Shown here in pieces: positions 1-6,512 of a stretch of DNA of 64,000 nt. The DNA comes from Rosenbergiella gaditana (GTDB lineage Bacteria; Pseudomonadota; Gammaproteobacteria; Enterobacterales; Enterobacteriaceae), in contig NZ_JABBFR010000003.1 in assembly GCF_018494065.1 (NCBI RefSeq), forward strand, positions 62,001-126,000. The letters are read 5' to 3'. Position numbers and translations under genes: made by a program. Each line of letters starts with the position of its first letter. The stretch's first letter is position 1. Under the pieces are notes generated by a model. The model was not told the DNA's origin and searched no databases. It saw nothing but the letters and a program-made list of their open reading frames with translations.

Positions 1-337
1 GTACCTGAAACGCTGGCTCGTCGCGTAAGGAAGGCAAAAGATGCATGAGTTTCCAGCTCATCGCACTTTTGGTGAAGGCACTCTCCGCCGGAATATTAGG
101 TAACACCGCGACAAACATCTGCCAAATAAAGGTTGCAGGAAGCGGAAAGTGGATATTCGCGGCAATACGCGAGTGAAAGCCTAAGGCTAATTCCATTTGT
201 AACCACTGTGCCATGCCTGGGCTTTGCACCAACACCACTTCCTGCTCAAGCGGGTCAGGCAATGGATCCTTCTCCATTATCGAGGTAACCAGATCTTTCA
301 ATAAATCAAGACGATTTGAATGCCAAACACGAAACAT
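1..337 (-). CDS. recC: RecC, exonuclease V gamma subunit (N-terminal part, cut by window edge)
   Basis: RecC is the chi-recognising subunit of the RecBCD helicase-nuclease, which processes double-strand DNA ends for recombination in the cytoplasm. The 112 visible codons begin at the ATG at 337-335. The protein starts MFRVWHSNRLDLLKDL and contains VLVQSPGMAQWLQMELA, NIHFPLPATFIWQMFV and SAFTKSAMSWKLMHLLP, the conserved RecC N-terminus. The gene runs off the left edge, so most of the roughly 1,100-residue protein is not visible. It lies downstream of ppdC on the same strand with a gap of about 80 bp, the same order as in E. coli. Identification is firm. Confidence 0.95.
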   Translation of the reverse strand, partial: MFRVWHSNRLDLLKDLVTSIMEKDPLPDPLEQEVVLVQSPGMAQWLQMELALGFHSRIAANIHFPLPATFIWQMFVAVLPNIPAESAFTKSAMSWKLMHLLPSLRDEPAFQV

Positions 338-414
338 AGTGGACCTCTTTTCCTACACCCTAGCCCAGCAGTATACCTTGCCTCGACCATTATCACGACC
401 TACTGATACAATTC

Positions 415-693
415 CTATGGGCAACGTAAACGCTCCAAATAGCGTGGCGAATGATTCGGTGATTGCCATTCCACTCGCTGCCAGTAACAGCCATTCGCGG
501 CAGCAATCTGTTGCTCACTAAGGGTATTGGCGTGATCCTCACTGCCCTCTAGCTTTTGCGCCAATTGACGCCACACTTCGCGACGTTGCCACTGAGTCTG
601 TTCACTGACCTGCAAGCTACCGATATAATGTAAAATCAGCAAACTACTGATCGACAACAGTGTTAAGGCAATAAGCAATTCAACCAGACTCAT
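415..693 (-). CDS. ppdC: PpdC-like type IV pseudopilin, start uncertain
   Basis: This is the last gene of the ppdA-ppdB-ygdB-ppdC cluster and encodes a small prepilin-like protein. The hydrophobic stretch MSLVELLIALTLLSI is preceded in frame by a Gly codon, giving the G/M-S-L-V-E-L prepilin peptidase consensus. The C-terminal part (about 70 residues) carries a Cys pair typical of PpdC. The start is a problem. The ATG at 693-691 would begin exactly at the residue after the cleavage site, so no leader would be made. The nearest usable upstream in-frame starts are a GTG at 822-820 and an ATG further up inside ygdB, which give unusually long leaders. The 3' end of ygdB overlaps the 693 start by 14 bp, which suits translational coupling. 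The function of these pseudopilins in enterobacteria is poorly defined. Confidence 0.6.
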   Translation of the reverse strand: MSLVELLIALTLLSISSLLILHYIGSLQVSEQTQWQRREVWRQLAQKLEGSEDHANTLSEQQIAAANGCYWQRVEWQSPNHSPRYLERLRCP

Positions 694-1138
694 TCCTAGA
701 CAACTGCGCGCGACACTGCTCGGCTGATAGCGGGCAGTGATCGATCCATCCTCGAGGATGACGTTGTGCCCGCAAGGGCGTTGTATTGCTGAAGATGACC
801 CTCTGCCATAGTAACCACTCACTTTTTTCCGAACTTCCTCGTAACCAGCCATCCGTTTCTGATGCACGCCATAAACAGACAGAGAAGGTAACGGAGGGCG
901 ATGAGGGGCATTGCCAGCCTTCAGTGTTTGACCACGAGTAAGTGCGCCCCCAAGCCAGAGCAGACTGCGCTTGATAGAATGCGCGAAGATAATTTTTTTC
1001 ATCATTGACCTGCTGAGCCCCGTGATGAAGTGAATCGCTGGTTAAACGTAAAATACCACTGGCCAGCATCATCATAAATAAAACGGTTAACAAGGTGACA
1101 TTACCTTGCTGTGTTGACGGTGAAGGTAGGCGGTTCAT
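680..1138 (-). CDS. ygdB: YgdB family protein (DUF2509)
   Basis: This 152-residue protein has one N-terminal hydrophobic segment (about residues 12-30, VTLLTVLFMMMLASGILRL) after a short polar start, then a Trp-rich soluble region, as in E. coli YgdB. That architecture resembles a GspK/PilX-type minor pseudopilin without a clear G/F-T/S-L-x-E cleavage site. It starts one base after ppdB stops and its end overlaps ppdC, so it is probably cotranscribed and coupled. The call rests on position and overall sequence; the molecular role is unknown. Confidence 0.85.
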   Translation of the reverse strand: MNRLPSPSTQQGNVTLLTVLFMMMLASGILRLTSDSLHHGAQQVNDEKNYLRAFYQAQSALAWGRTYSWSNTEGWQCPSSPSVTFSVCLWRASETDGWLRGSSEKSEWLLWQRVIFSNTTPLRAQRHPRGWIDHCPLSAEQCRAQLSRNESG

Positions 1139-1696
1139 CTAGCCGTTCTCTCGATTAACCCTGTGTTGCCGGTTAAGTGTGTACTTACCTGCTTTAGCCG
1201 TCAGTTGAATTTTAACGTGCTGGGCAACAGCCTCAACGCGAAAATCGAGAATTTGTACCTGTAAGGGCTGATTTAATCGTGACCACTGACCCGACGTGCA
1301 ATCAGCTACCCCCCTAGCGCTTTCCATCGCTAACCCTCGATGTCGATAACCAAAATAATCGCTATCCTGACTTGTCGGTCCCTCCCACTGACCATTTGCA
1401 TTATCGTCCCAGCGTATAAGTAAACACTTACCCCCGTCCCTTATCTCCATACTCACTCCTACACAGTTCTCACCATAACAAAAGCCTGCTCGGCGAATTG
1501 CCTTATCGAATAATAAAAGTAAGCGGTGCACCTCTTCACGCACCAATTGCCGATGTTCAATGGCGTTCACTTGCTGCCATAACTGCGGCAGTAATCGCTC
1601 AACGCTGAGTAAAAGTATTGCTCCCAGTGTCAGGGCAATCAGCAATTCAATTAGGCTAAAACCTGCTTGGCTATTGGTTACATGCCTCATTGACAC
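1139..1696 (-). CDS. ppdB: PpdB, prepilin peptidase-dependent pseudopilin
   Basis: This 185-residue pseudopilin has a 12-residue polar leader ending in QAG, followed by FSLIELLIALTLGAILLLS. That is a textbook class III signal (cleavage after Gly, Glu at +5) and an N-terminal assembly helix. The rest is a globular domain with Cys residues (FCYGENC and a later DCTSGQW) that could form disulfides in the periplasm. Substrate of prepilin peptidase by homology. It overlaps the end of ppdA by 10 bp and abuts ygdB, so the four genes form one operon pointing at recC. Confidence 0.9.
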   Translation of the reverse strand: MSMRHVTNSQAGFSLIELLIALTLGAILLLSVERLLPQLWQQVNAIEHRQLVREEVHRLLLLFDKAIRRAGFCYGENCVGVSMEIRDGGKCLLIRWDDNANGQWEGPTSQDSDYFGYRHRGLAMESARGVADCTSGQWSRLNQPLQVQILDFRVEAVAQHVKIQLTAKAGKYTLNRQHRVNRENG

Positions 1697-2169
1697 CCCC
1701 TTTCATGACTCTGGCAGTAGCGAACTCGGCCATGAGTAGAGATAATGACTCGCCACCGCGTGACCCCATTACCCACCTCAAAACTCCCCGGCCAAGCGGT
1801 ACCATGCTTACCAAAAAAGCGAGGTTCACCGACTATCGCCAAAATCTTGACCTCTGGGGAGAGAGGGGTCCACGTCCATTGATGCGCTAACCCAGCCCGT
1901 GGCTCGCTTTCTGCCCTCACCCCCGATTCTCCGGCGGATAACTGTTCCGTGAAAGAAATCGTTAAGTTATAGCCAGTGGCCTGCTGACGCAGGCGATTCA
2001 AAAAGTGCGTTAAATCACTCGCACTGGCCTTAACCTGCTGGCGTTGCTGCCACTGCGTGAGAGACTGGCTGCCCAACCCCGTTAATATCGCGGTGATCGC
2101 CAGCACAATAAGCATCTCCAGTAGGGTAAATCCCGCGTGTGAAGAACAAGAAGTTGATCGCATTGGCAA
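1687..2169 (-). CDS. ppdA: PpdA, GspH/FimT-type pseudopilin
   Basis: This 160-residue protein begins MPMRSTSCSSHAG followed by FTLLEMLIVLAITAIL. The leader is polar, cleavage falls after Gly, Glu is at +5 and a hydrophobic helix follows. The remainder fits the GspH/FimT beta-rich fold, including a WRVIISTHGRVRYC segment near the C-terminus. It is the first gene of the operon. In E. coli thyA lies directly upstream; here about 4.3 kb of foreign sequence separates them, so its promoter region may have been altered. The initiating ATG is 2169-2167. Confidence 0.88.
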   Translation of the reverse strand: MPMRSTSCSSHAGFTLLEMLIVLAITAILTGLGSQSLTQWQQRQQVKASASDLTHFLNRLRQQATGYNLTISFTEQLSAGESGVRAESEPRAGLAHQWTWTPLSPEVKILAIVGEPRFFGKHGTAWPGSFEVGNGVTRWRVIISTHGRVRYCQSHERGCQ

Positions 2170-2428
2170 AGATTACGCTTGGTCAACCGTATTAAGCAGC
2201 CCTAGCCTAAGCATTTTGAGAGGTGGTTTGAATCATAATGCACTCTGTTCTCAATACCTCTCCCCTCTTTGAGAAACCGATTATAAAAAGAAGATTAACT
2301 CTCTTCTGTATACTCCGGCCACTAGGGCGGTTGATAAGGGGAGTACGATAGCCGATCGCTAACACAGTGCGAAAAGACCGATATACAAGGTTTGACAAGA
2401 GGGTCATGTATTCAATATGTAGATCCGG
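2170..2428. other. Intergenic segment at left border of inserted island
   Basis: This stretch lies between ppdA and the IS1 remnant and should contain the ppdA promoter. A 66-codon minus-strand frame (2207-2407) shows no recognisable motif and I do not call it a gene. Somewhere in here native sequence upstream of ppdA gives way to the island, but I see no direct repeat or inverted repeat that marks the border. Confidence 0.4.
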
Positions 2429-2878
2429 TTATTGTACGTAATGCTCACGCTCGACGAACGTACCGATGACCTTATCGTGCCTTTCTGCTGATTTTGAGTA
2501 CCCGAGACTCTTGCGATTGATTCGTGTTAACCGGTTACGAAGATTCAGGTTTTCTCGCTCAATGCGTTGCGTGTAAAGCTTGCCTGTGATGTGATTTTTA
2601 CCCGGCAACAGTTCATAAGCGCTGACGTTATCTGTACACCAGAAGGCAACATTGAAGCCCGACAGTCACCCCACTAATTTACACAGCGTCTTTTTACTCC
2701 GGTTCCCAACAGCATGGGCAATAATGAGTTTGAGACGAGGCTCCCCTGCATACCACCGCCAGCGTTGTTGCTTCTTATTGCCAACAAGTGACCACATTTC
2801 ATCAACTTCGCAGATAAGCTGAATCTGGAGATTATCCAGTGGGAGTGTGGTTACACATCGCGACGAGAGTTTTTTAAG
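2429..2878 (-). pseudogene. IS1-family transposase (InsB) remnant
   Basis: Read on the minus strand, this encodes most of an IS1 InsB protein. The pieces include CEVDEMWSLVGNKKQQRWRW, the GKLYTQRIERENLNLRNRL core and the terminal KSAERHDKVIG. The InsA part and the first residues of InsB are missing. The frame is broken by an in-frame TGA at 2668-2666, between CKLVG and LSGFNVAFWCTDN, where intact IS1 transposases read through. No 23-bp IS1 terminal repeats are visible. It cannot make an active transposase. Its truncated 5' end abuts the IS3 remnant at about 2880. Confidence 0.85.
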
Positions 2879-2880
2879 GT

Positions 2881-3087
2881 ATGAAAGTTGAAGAAATTTG
2901 CCGTCAGAACGGTATTAGTCGTGCCACTTACTATAATTGGAAGTCTAAGTATAGTGGGATGAAAGCCGATAATGTTAAACGATTAAAAGAGCTTGAAGAG
3001 GAAAATACTCGGCTTAAAAAATTGTTTGCTGAAGTCAGCTTTGAGAGTCATGCCATGAAGGAACTCTTTGCAAAAAAGGGTTGCTAA
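2881..3087 (+). pseudogene. IS3-family OrfA remnant (N-terminally truncated)
   Basis: The 68-residue frame starts MKVEEICRQNGISRATYYNW, which is the second half of the IS3-family OrfA helix-turn-helix. A leucine-zipper-like coiled coil, RLKELEEENTRLKKLFAEVS, follows and the frame ends FAKKGC. About 25 N-terminal residues, including the usual start, are missing; the ATG used here is an internal methionine codon. It abuts the IS1 remnant on its left and decayed OrfB on its right, so this is a dead insertion sequence, not a regulator. Confidence 0.8.
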
Positions 3088-3289
3088 TAACCGACAAAAA
3101 GTCCTGTGCTGGATTATTAACAGCGTCGGGGTTGTCGGTTATTATGGCTTGTAAACTGACTTTTTATCCCTAGCCTCTTTGTATCGGCGCAGCACTGACT
3201 GGCGGGTAAAAGATAAGGCCGTGATCGATGCCATTCAGGCAGTTTTATCTGAGTCGCCACAGGCTGTCTTTATGCAAAATTGGCATTCT
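3088..3289 (+). pseudogene. IS3-family OrfB remnant, frameshifted
   Basis: Downstream of OrfA the sequence still encodes pieces of the IS3 integrase. A first part reads GLSVIMACKL, where intact copies read GLS.RRACRL. After a stop and frame change, a second part reads SLYRRSTDWRVKDKAVIDAI then QAVLSESPQ. The homology stops at about 3285, before the DDE catalytic domain. The element is therefore a truncated, frameshifted relic belonging to the same copy as the OrfA remnant. Confidence 0.7.
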
Positions 3290-3591
3290 TTTTTCTATTT
3301 TCACCCTGTTTTTTAATATGTATTAAATTGATATTAAATGTTTTTCTGAAATGACTTCATGGTGAAGGGTTAATAGCAATCCTCTATCAATCAACCGACT
3401 ACACCGCCACTCACTTACAGTGCCATATTTAGTATCAGCAAGCACCTTCCTGCCGCTTTGCGGCATCTTACAACCAGAGAACGCTCACAAAAATCAATAA
3501 CACTATCCCTTAAAGATATTTCGTTTCTCTTTTGTTTACTCATGCAGGAATTTAATGGATGGACTCCACCTGAAGAAAAAATGCGGGCTAG
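3290..3591. other. Gene-free AT-rich segment
   Basis: No credible gene is seen here. A small perfect hairpin (TGCCGC-TT-GCGGCA) lies at about 3451-3465. Short open stretches, for example one ending EEKMRARYPA before a stop, look like fragments of lost genes but cannot be assigned. Confidence 0.4.
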
Positions 3592-3759
3592 GTATCCAGC
3601 GTAATTAATCTAGAGTGGCCTTCTGCATCTTCACTCACTATCCGGAATGACGCTGAGCGCGTTAAACGACAAAGTAACTACGACGGCGTCATTGATGCAG
3701 AAACGGCGGCCGTTCTTTATGCCCTAGTTGATAGGCATTTTCCACAAACAAAGGAGTAA
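3592..3759 (+). pseudogene. C-terminal fragment of an unknown protein
   Basis: An open frame without a start codon encodes about 55 residues, including SLTIRNDAERVKRQ, YDGVIDAETAAVLYALVDRH and the end FPQTKE. The composition looks like a genuine protein C-terminus. Its last codons contain the ribosome-binding site (AAGGAG, 3751-3756) of the next gene, an arrangement typical of tightly packed phage or plasmid operons. The 5' part is missing, so I treat it as the truncated end of a lost gene. I do not recognise the family. Confidence 0.45.
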
Positions 3760-3761
3760 GT

Positions 3762-4118
3762 ATGAACTTCACATCCGTTGATTATGATTTTGCGTCAAGC
3801 AAAACCCTCAGTGACTACGGCATTGAGGCAAGTAAGGAGTTTCCTTTTAAATCAGTCGGCTTTGATGGCAATGTGCTCCGGCTTGTTGCCAGCGATGTGG
3901 TCGGAGGGGAGCTTATCATTCACACTGACGTGGGAACTCAGGGTAATGGACTGAAGCTGAAGGTGAAAAACGCGAAAGGAAATGCCACTACCGGAGGGAA
4001 TGCATTGATCAGCAATGAGTATGTTGATACCACAACGGTCGGTAACGGGGATGTCATTATATTCGTCAGGTATGGTGAGACATTCGATTTCACGGGGTAC
4101 AGTCTGATTAACGGGTAG
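3762..4118 (+). CDS. Hypothetical 118-residue protein, possibly phage- or plasmid-derived
   Basis: The start ATG follows a strong AAGGAG by five bases. The product begins MNFTSVDYDFASSKTLSDYG and is soluble, rich in Gly, Val and Thr, with no signal peptide, membrane segment or Cys. Alternating hydrophobic stretches such as LRLVASDVVGGELIIHTDV suggest a beta-sheet fold, as in small virion or tail proteins; that is only an impression. The frame ends in TAG at 4116-4118 but stays open for another 49 codons (see next entry). The closely packed upstream fragment suggests it was once part of a longer operon. Function unknown. Confidence 0.55.
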   Translation: MNFTSVDYDFASSKTLSDYGIEASKEFPFKSVGFDGNVLRLVASDVVGGELIIHTDVGTQGNGLKLKVKNAKGNATTGGNALISNEYVDTTTVGNGDVIIFVRYGETFDFTGYSLING

Positions 4119-4268
4119 ACTCCAGGTCCGGGTTTCGGCACAGAACTCCTGAGTACCGAGGCTGTGCCGGAAGCTGGTAAACGTTCAGTAAACCCGCCAC
4201 CACTGCCGCTTAACAGCGGTGTAAATAAAAAAGCCAGCGGCCCGTTCGAGAGCATTTTTCAAGCCTAA
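4119..4268 (+). other. In-frame 49-codon extension beyond the TAG of the preceding gene
   Basis: Immediately after the TAG at 4116-4118, the same frame continues without interruption to TAA at 4266-4268. It encodes a Pro/Gly-rich tail beginning TPGPGFGTELLSTEAVPEAG and ending SGPFESIFQA. It has no start codon or ribosome-binding site of its own. Either the upstream gene was originally about 167 residues and has acquired an amber mutation, or the extension is chance. Confidence 0.4.
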
Positions 4269-4347
4269 AAAAGTAATGACCGTCCGCCACGCAGCAAGTA
4301 CCAGCGTAACAAAAACAGCGGCGAATATATTGTTAAGGAAGATAAGT

Positions 4348-5556
4348 ATGATTCAGACAAAAAGCAGGCTATTTAAAAAAAAAGCGCTCCTCGTTCTTGT
4401 GCTTTCCCTATCCGGATGCACTACCACCTCACCGGCCATGGTAAAGAAAACTACTCTCCTGTCTGAGGCGCCTGAACGAAAAGTCTGTTCCGGTCAAAAA
4501 GGGACAGTATTCCTGATTGCAAGCTCGTCGCAATATGACGAGAACGTCATCCCGGAGATTGAGACGGCGTTTTCCCACCAGTGCTACGCAGTGGACAAGC
4601 GATATCTTGACCAAAAGCCTACCCGGCTGGGTTACGTGAACACGGATGAAAAGCGGGCAAAAACCCTCATTAATGCTCTCAGTGACCGCAATGTGCACTA
4701 TCTTTGGTTTGTCAGGGGTGGCTCGGGAGCACTCAACCTTTACCCTGCTCTGTGCGCAAGCCGGCAGCGTATTTCGGCCTCAACGCCGAAAATCCTCGTC
4801 GGCTTCAGTGACGTAACAGCCATTCACAGCTTTGTTGGTCATGAGCTGAACTGGCCGAGCGTGCATGGCGTGTTGGCGTCTTATAACAAAGAAATGCATG
4901 AGATTAATAACAGTAAAAAACTCAGCATGAACAACAGTCTGAATGAAGTCTTTGAGGCCCTGTCTCACGGAATTAATTACACCGGCATTGAGCCGATGAA
5001 CCGTAAGGCGGTAAAAACAGTGAGTGGTAAACTGGATGGCGGGAACCTGACCCTGGTTCAGTCTCTATTTTCCACTGTCTATGAGGGCAGCTATTCAGAC
5101 AAAATTATGATGCTGGAAGATACGGGAGTGACGGCTAAACAGCTTGATCGGACCCTGCATCAAATAGCGTACAGCCGAAAATTCCACCCACGCGGTGTTA
5201 TTTTTGGTCAGTTTTACGGCCTGAATGCCAGCGAGGGAGAACAATCACTTTACCGGTATGTGATAAAACAGTTTGCCGAGCGCGTTAACTATCCGGTTTA
5301 TTATTACCCGGAATTTGGGCATGCTGAAACTAATCAGCCATTTATTCTGGATTATCAAGCCAGTATCATATGTAGCAGCGCATACAGGCTCTGCAGCCTA
5401 ACCCAGGCTCCTGTAAAATTGACGCCAACAGCTGTAGCGAGCTCAGGCTGTAAAGGAACGGTAAGCAACTACAAGAAAGTACTCAAAAAAGGCGTCAATG
5501 TAATTCTGGGAGAGAAAGTAATAAGCCCCATTCCCAAGACACCGTCGGCGAAATAA
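4348..5556 (+). CDS. S66-family (LD-carboxypeptidase / MccF-like) lipoprotein, divergent
   Basis: The best start is ATG 4348, 9 nt after an AAGGA motif. It gives 402 residues with a lipoprotein signal (KKKALLVLVLSLSGC, lipobox Cys24), so the mature protein should be periplasmic or membrane-anchored. Peptidase S66 landmarks follow in order: FVRGGSGALNLYP (121-133), ILVGFSDVTAIHSF (149-162), MMLEDTGV..QLDRTLHQIA (255-274) and a GHAETNQPFILDYQASI segment (324-340, His325). S66 enzymes (LdcA, MccF) cleave LD-linked or aminoacyl-peptide bonds and are normally cytoplasmic. Two features are unusual: the lipoprotein signal with six further Cys residues, and the nucleophile segment, which reads RGGSGALN where LdcA-type proteins have RGGYG(S/A)S/N. 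Activity is therefore uncertain. Neighbours are island fragments and another lipoprotein. Confidence 0.75.
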   Translation: MIQTKSRLFKKKALLVLVLSLSGCTTTSPAMVKKTTLLSEAPERKVCSGQKGTVFLIASSSQYDENVIPEIETAFSHQCYAVDKRYLDQKPTRLGYVNTDEKRAKTLINALSDRNVHYLWFVRGGSGALNLYPALCASRQRISASTPKILVGFSDVTAIHSFVGHELNWPSVHGVLASYNKEMHEINNSKKLSMNNSLNEVFEALSHGINYTGIEPMNRKAVKTVSGKLDGGNLTLVQSLFSTVYEGSYSDKIMMLEDTGVTAKQLDRTLHQIAYSRKFHPRGVIFGQFYGLNASEGEQSLYRYVIKQFAERVNYPVYYYPEFGHAETNQPFILDYQASIICSSAYRLCSLTQAPVKLTPTAVASSGCKGTVSNYKKVLKKGVNVILGEKVISPIPKTPSAK

Positions 5557-5659
5557 CAATAGCATGGTAACACTCCGGTCTGATGTTCATTCTCCCCCCG
5601 TTCGCTGTTTAATTGGCAATAAATAAATCGCCAACAAAATATTTAATTTTAGGTGTAAT

Positions 5660-6022
5660 ATGAACAAAAAAATAATTTCACTAATATCGATGATATTTAC
5701 GTTGACTGCTTGCTCAAGTTATTGGGTAAGTAAGGGAACGCCAACAATTCCTGCTTCTGAAGCAGAAGATCAATGTTATGAATATGCGGAAGGAAAATTC
5801 CCAGTAAAAAATGAAATATCGTACTCTTCTACCAAAGATTACAGTGTAGGTCCAAATTCATGCAAAGAGAAAAAAAACACAGTTTGTGTAATAAATAATA
5901 CAAAAACTGAAAGTGAAATTATCGATGTAAATAAATTCTCTAGAGAAAAAGAAATAAATAAGTGTATGGAAAAGAAAGGCTGGAAAACACGAACAAAAAT
6001 ACTCGGTTTTTCAATTAATTAA
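5660..6022 (+). CDS. Small cysteine-containing lipoprotein, unknown family
   Basis: This 120-residue product has a signal peptide with a lipobox (MNKKIISLISMIFTLTAC, Cys18). A Ser/Lys-rich mature part carries four more Cys residues (EDQCYEY, NSCKEKK, TVCVIN, NKCMEKKGW), suggesting two disulfides in the periplasm. The start ATG follows AGGTGTAAT. The gene is strongly AT-rich compared with the backbone and lies about 100 bp after the S66 lipoprotein in the same orientation, so the two may be cotranscribed. I do not recognise the family. The C-terminal KKGW motif resembles that of many small enterobacterial lipoproteins of plasmid or phage origin. Confidence 0.65.
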   Translation: MNKKIISLISMIFTLTACSSYWVSKGTPTIPASEAEDQCYEYAEGKFPVKNEISYSSTKDYSVGPNSCKEKKNTVCVINNTKTESEIIDVNKFSREKEINKCMEKKGWKTRTKILGFSIN

Positions 6023-6071
6023 CTCCGCGCACTAATCCTGATCCGCATCTCGCGCCCTACAGCGCCTAGCG

Positions 6072-6179
6072 ATGGTACAAACCGACGATGTGGTGGCCCA
6101 ACGTTCGTTAAGGGTACCAGACTTGAAACCTGTTCACGACTGGGAAAAGCCAAGACCAAATTTTTATAAAGGAAATTAA
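6072..6179 (+). CDS. Possible 35-residue protein or gene fragment
   Basis: The ATG-started frame MVQTDDVVAQRSLRVPDLK.. ends in PRPNFYKGN and stops four bases before the TTG-started gene that follows. Its last codons supply that gene's ribosome-binding site (AAAGGAAAT), so a translated upstream frame is plausible. The start has no convincing ribosome-binding site of its own and the upstream sequence has other composition. It may be the truncated end of a larger gene. Low confidence. Confidence 0.3.
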   Translation: MVQTDDVVAQRSLRVPDLKPVHDWEKPRPNFYKGN

Positions 6180-6182
6180 AAA

Positions 6183-6350
6183 TTGAATATATCACCTGAA
6201 GAATTGGAAAAAATCATTCAGAATGTTATTGAAAAAGCATTAAAAAAAGCATTCATTCGCTATTTAAAATTAGCTATCGGCGTACCAATTGTTTTAATTT
6301 TAATTATTTCTTTGGTCGCTTTTACTTTTCTGAAATTGAACGGGCAGTGA
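6183..6350 (+). CDS. Small single-span membrane protein (55 residues, TTG start)
   Basis: The frame starts TTG at 6183, preceded by AAAGGAAATTAAAAA at suitable spacing. It encodes an amphipathic, charged N-terminal helix (NISPEELEKIIQNVIEKALK, then KKAFIRY) and a strong membrane segment (LAIGVPIVLILIISLVAFTF), ending LKLNGQ. The layout is that of a small inner-membrane protein with a cytoplasmic helix. It is the last gene of the island, followed by the thyA terminator. Function unknown; it could be holin-like or a membrane anchor, but nothing decides this. The non-ATG start makes it easy to miss. Confidence 0.5.
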   Translation: MNISPEELEKIIQNVIEKALKKAFIRYLKLAIGVPIVLILIISLVAFTFLKLNGQ

Positions 6351-6420
6351 TGGGGTGTGAAGCCCAATGGAACGAAACTGTACGCTAAGTATGTTTTTAT
6401 GGTCACCTATCCCTAGACAT

Positions 6421-6457
6421 AAAAAATCCGTAACCTGAAAAAGGCTACGGATTTTTA
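6421..6457 (-). terminator. Rho-independent terminator downstream of thyA (bidirectional)
   Basis: An imperfect inverted repeat has arms AAAAATCCGTAACC and GGCTACGGATTTTT around a short AT-rich loop. Both flanks are A/T runs, so it can terminate thyA on the minus strand and the island on the plus strand. It lies about 55 bp beyond the thyA stop. Confidence 0.8.
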
Positions 6458-6512
6458 CTGTTTAGCATGACTAACTTATTGCGTCATTACTGGTCACGGT
6501 AACGGGTTGTGC

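Noticed and set aside
2207-2407. 66-codon minus-strand frame upstream of ppdA
   Set aside because: No ribosome-binding site, motif or protein-like composition; it lies in the ppdA promoter/island border region.
2881-3087. 68-residue helix-turn-helix protein as a stand-alone regulator
   Set aside because: It matches the truncated second half of IS3-family OrfA and is followed by OrfB remnants.
3938-4255. 105-codon minus-strand frame opposite the 118-residue island gene
   Set aside because: It is antisense to a frame with a much better ribosome-binding site and has proline/serine-rich shadow composition.
4276-4347. N-terminal extension of the S66 lipoprotein from the first ATG
   Set aside because: It would bury the lipoprotein signal behind 24 polar residues and lacks a ribosome-binding site; ATG 4348 has both.
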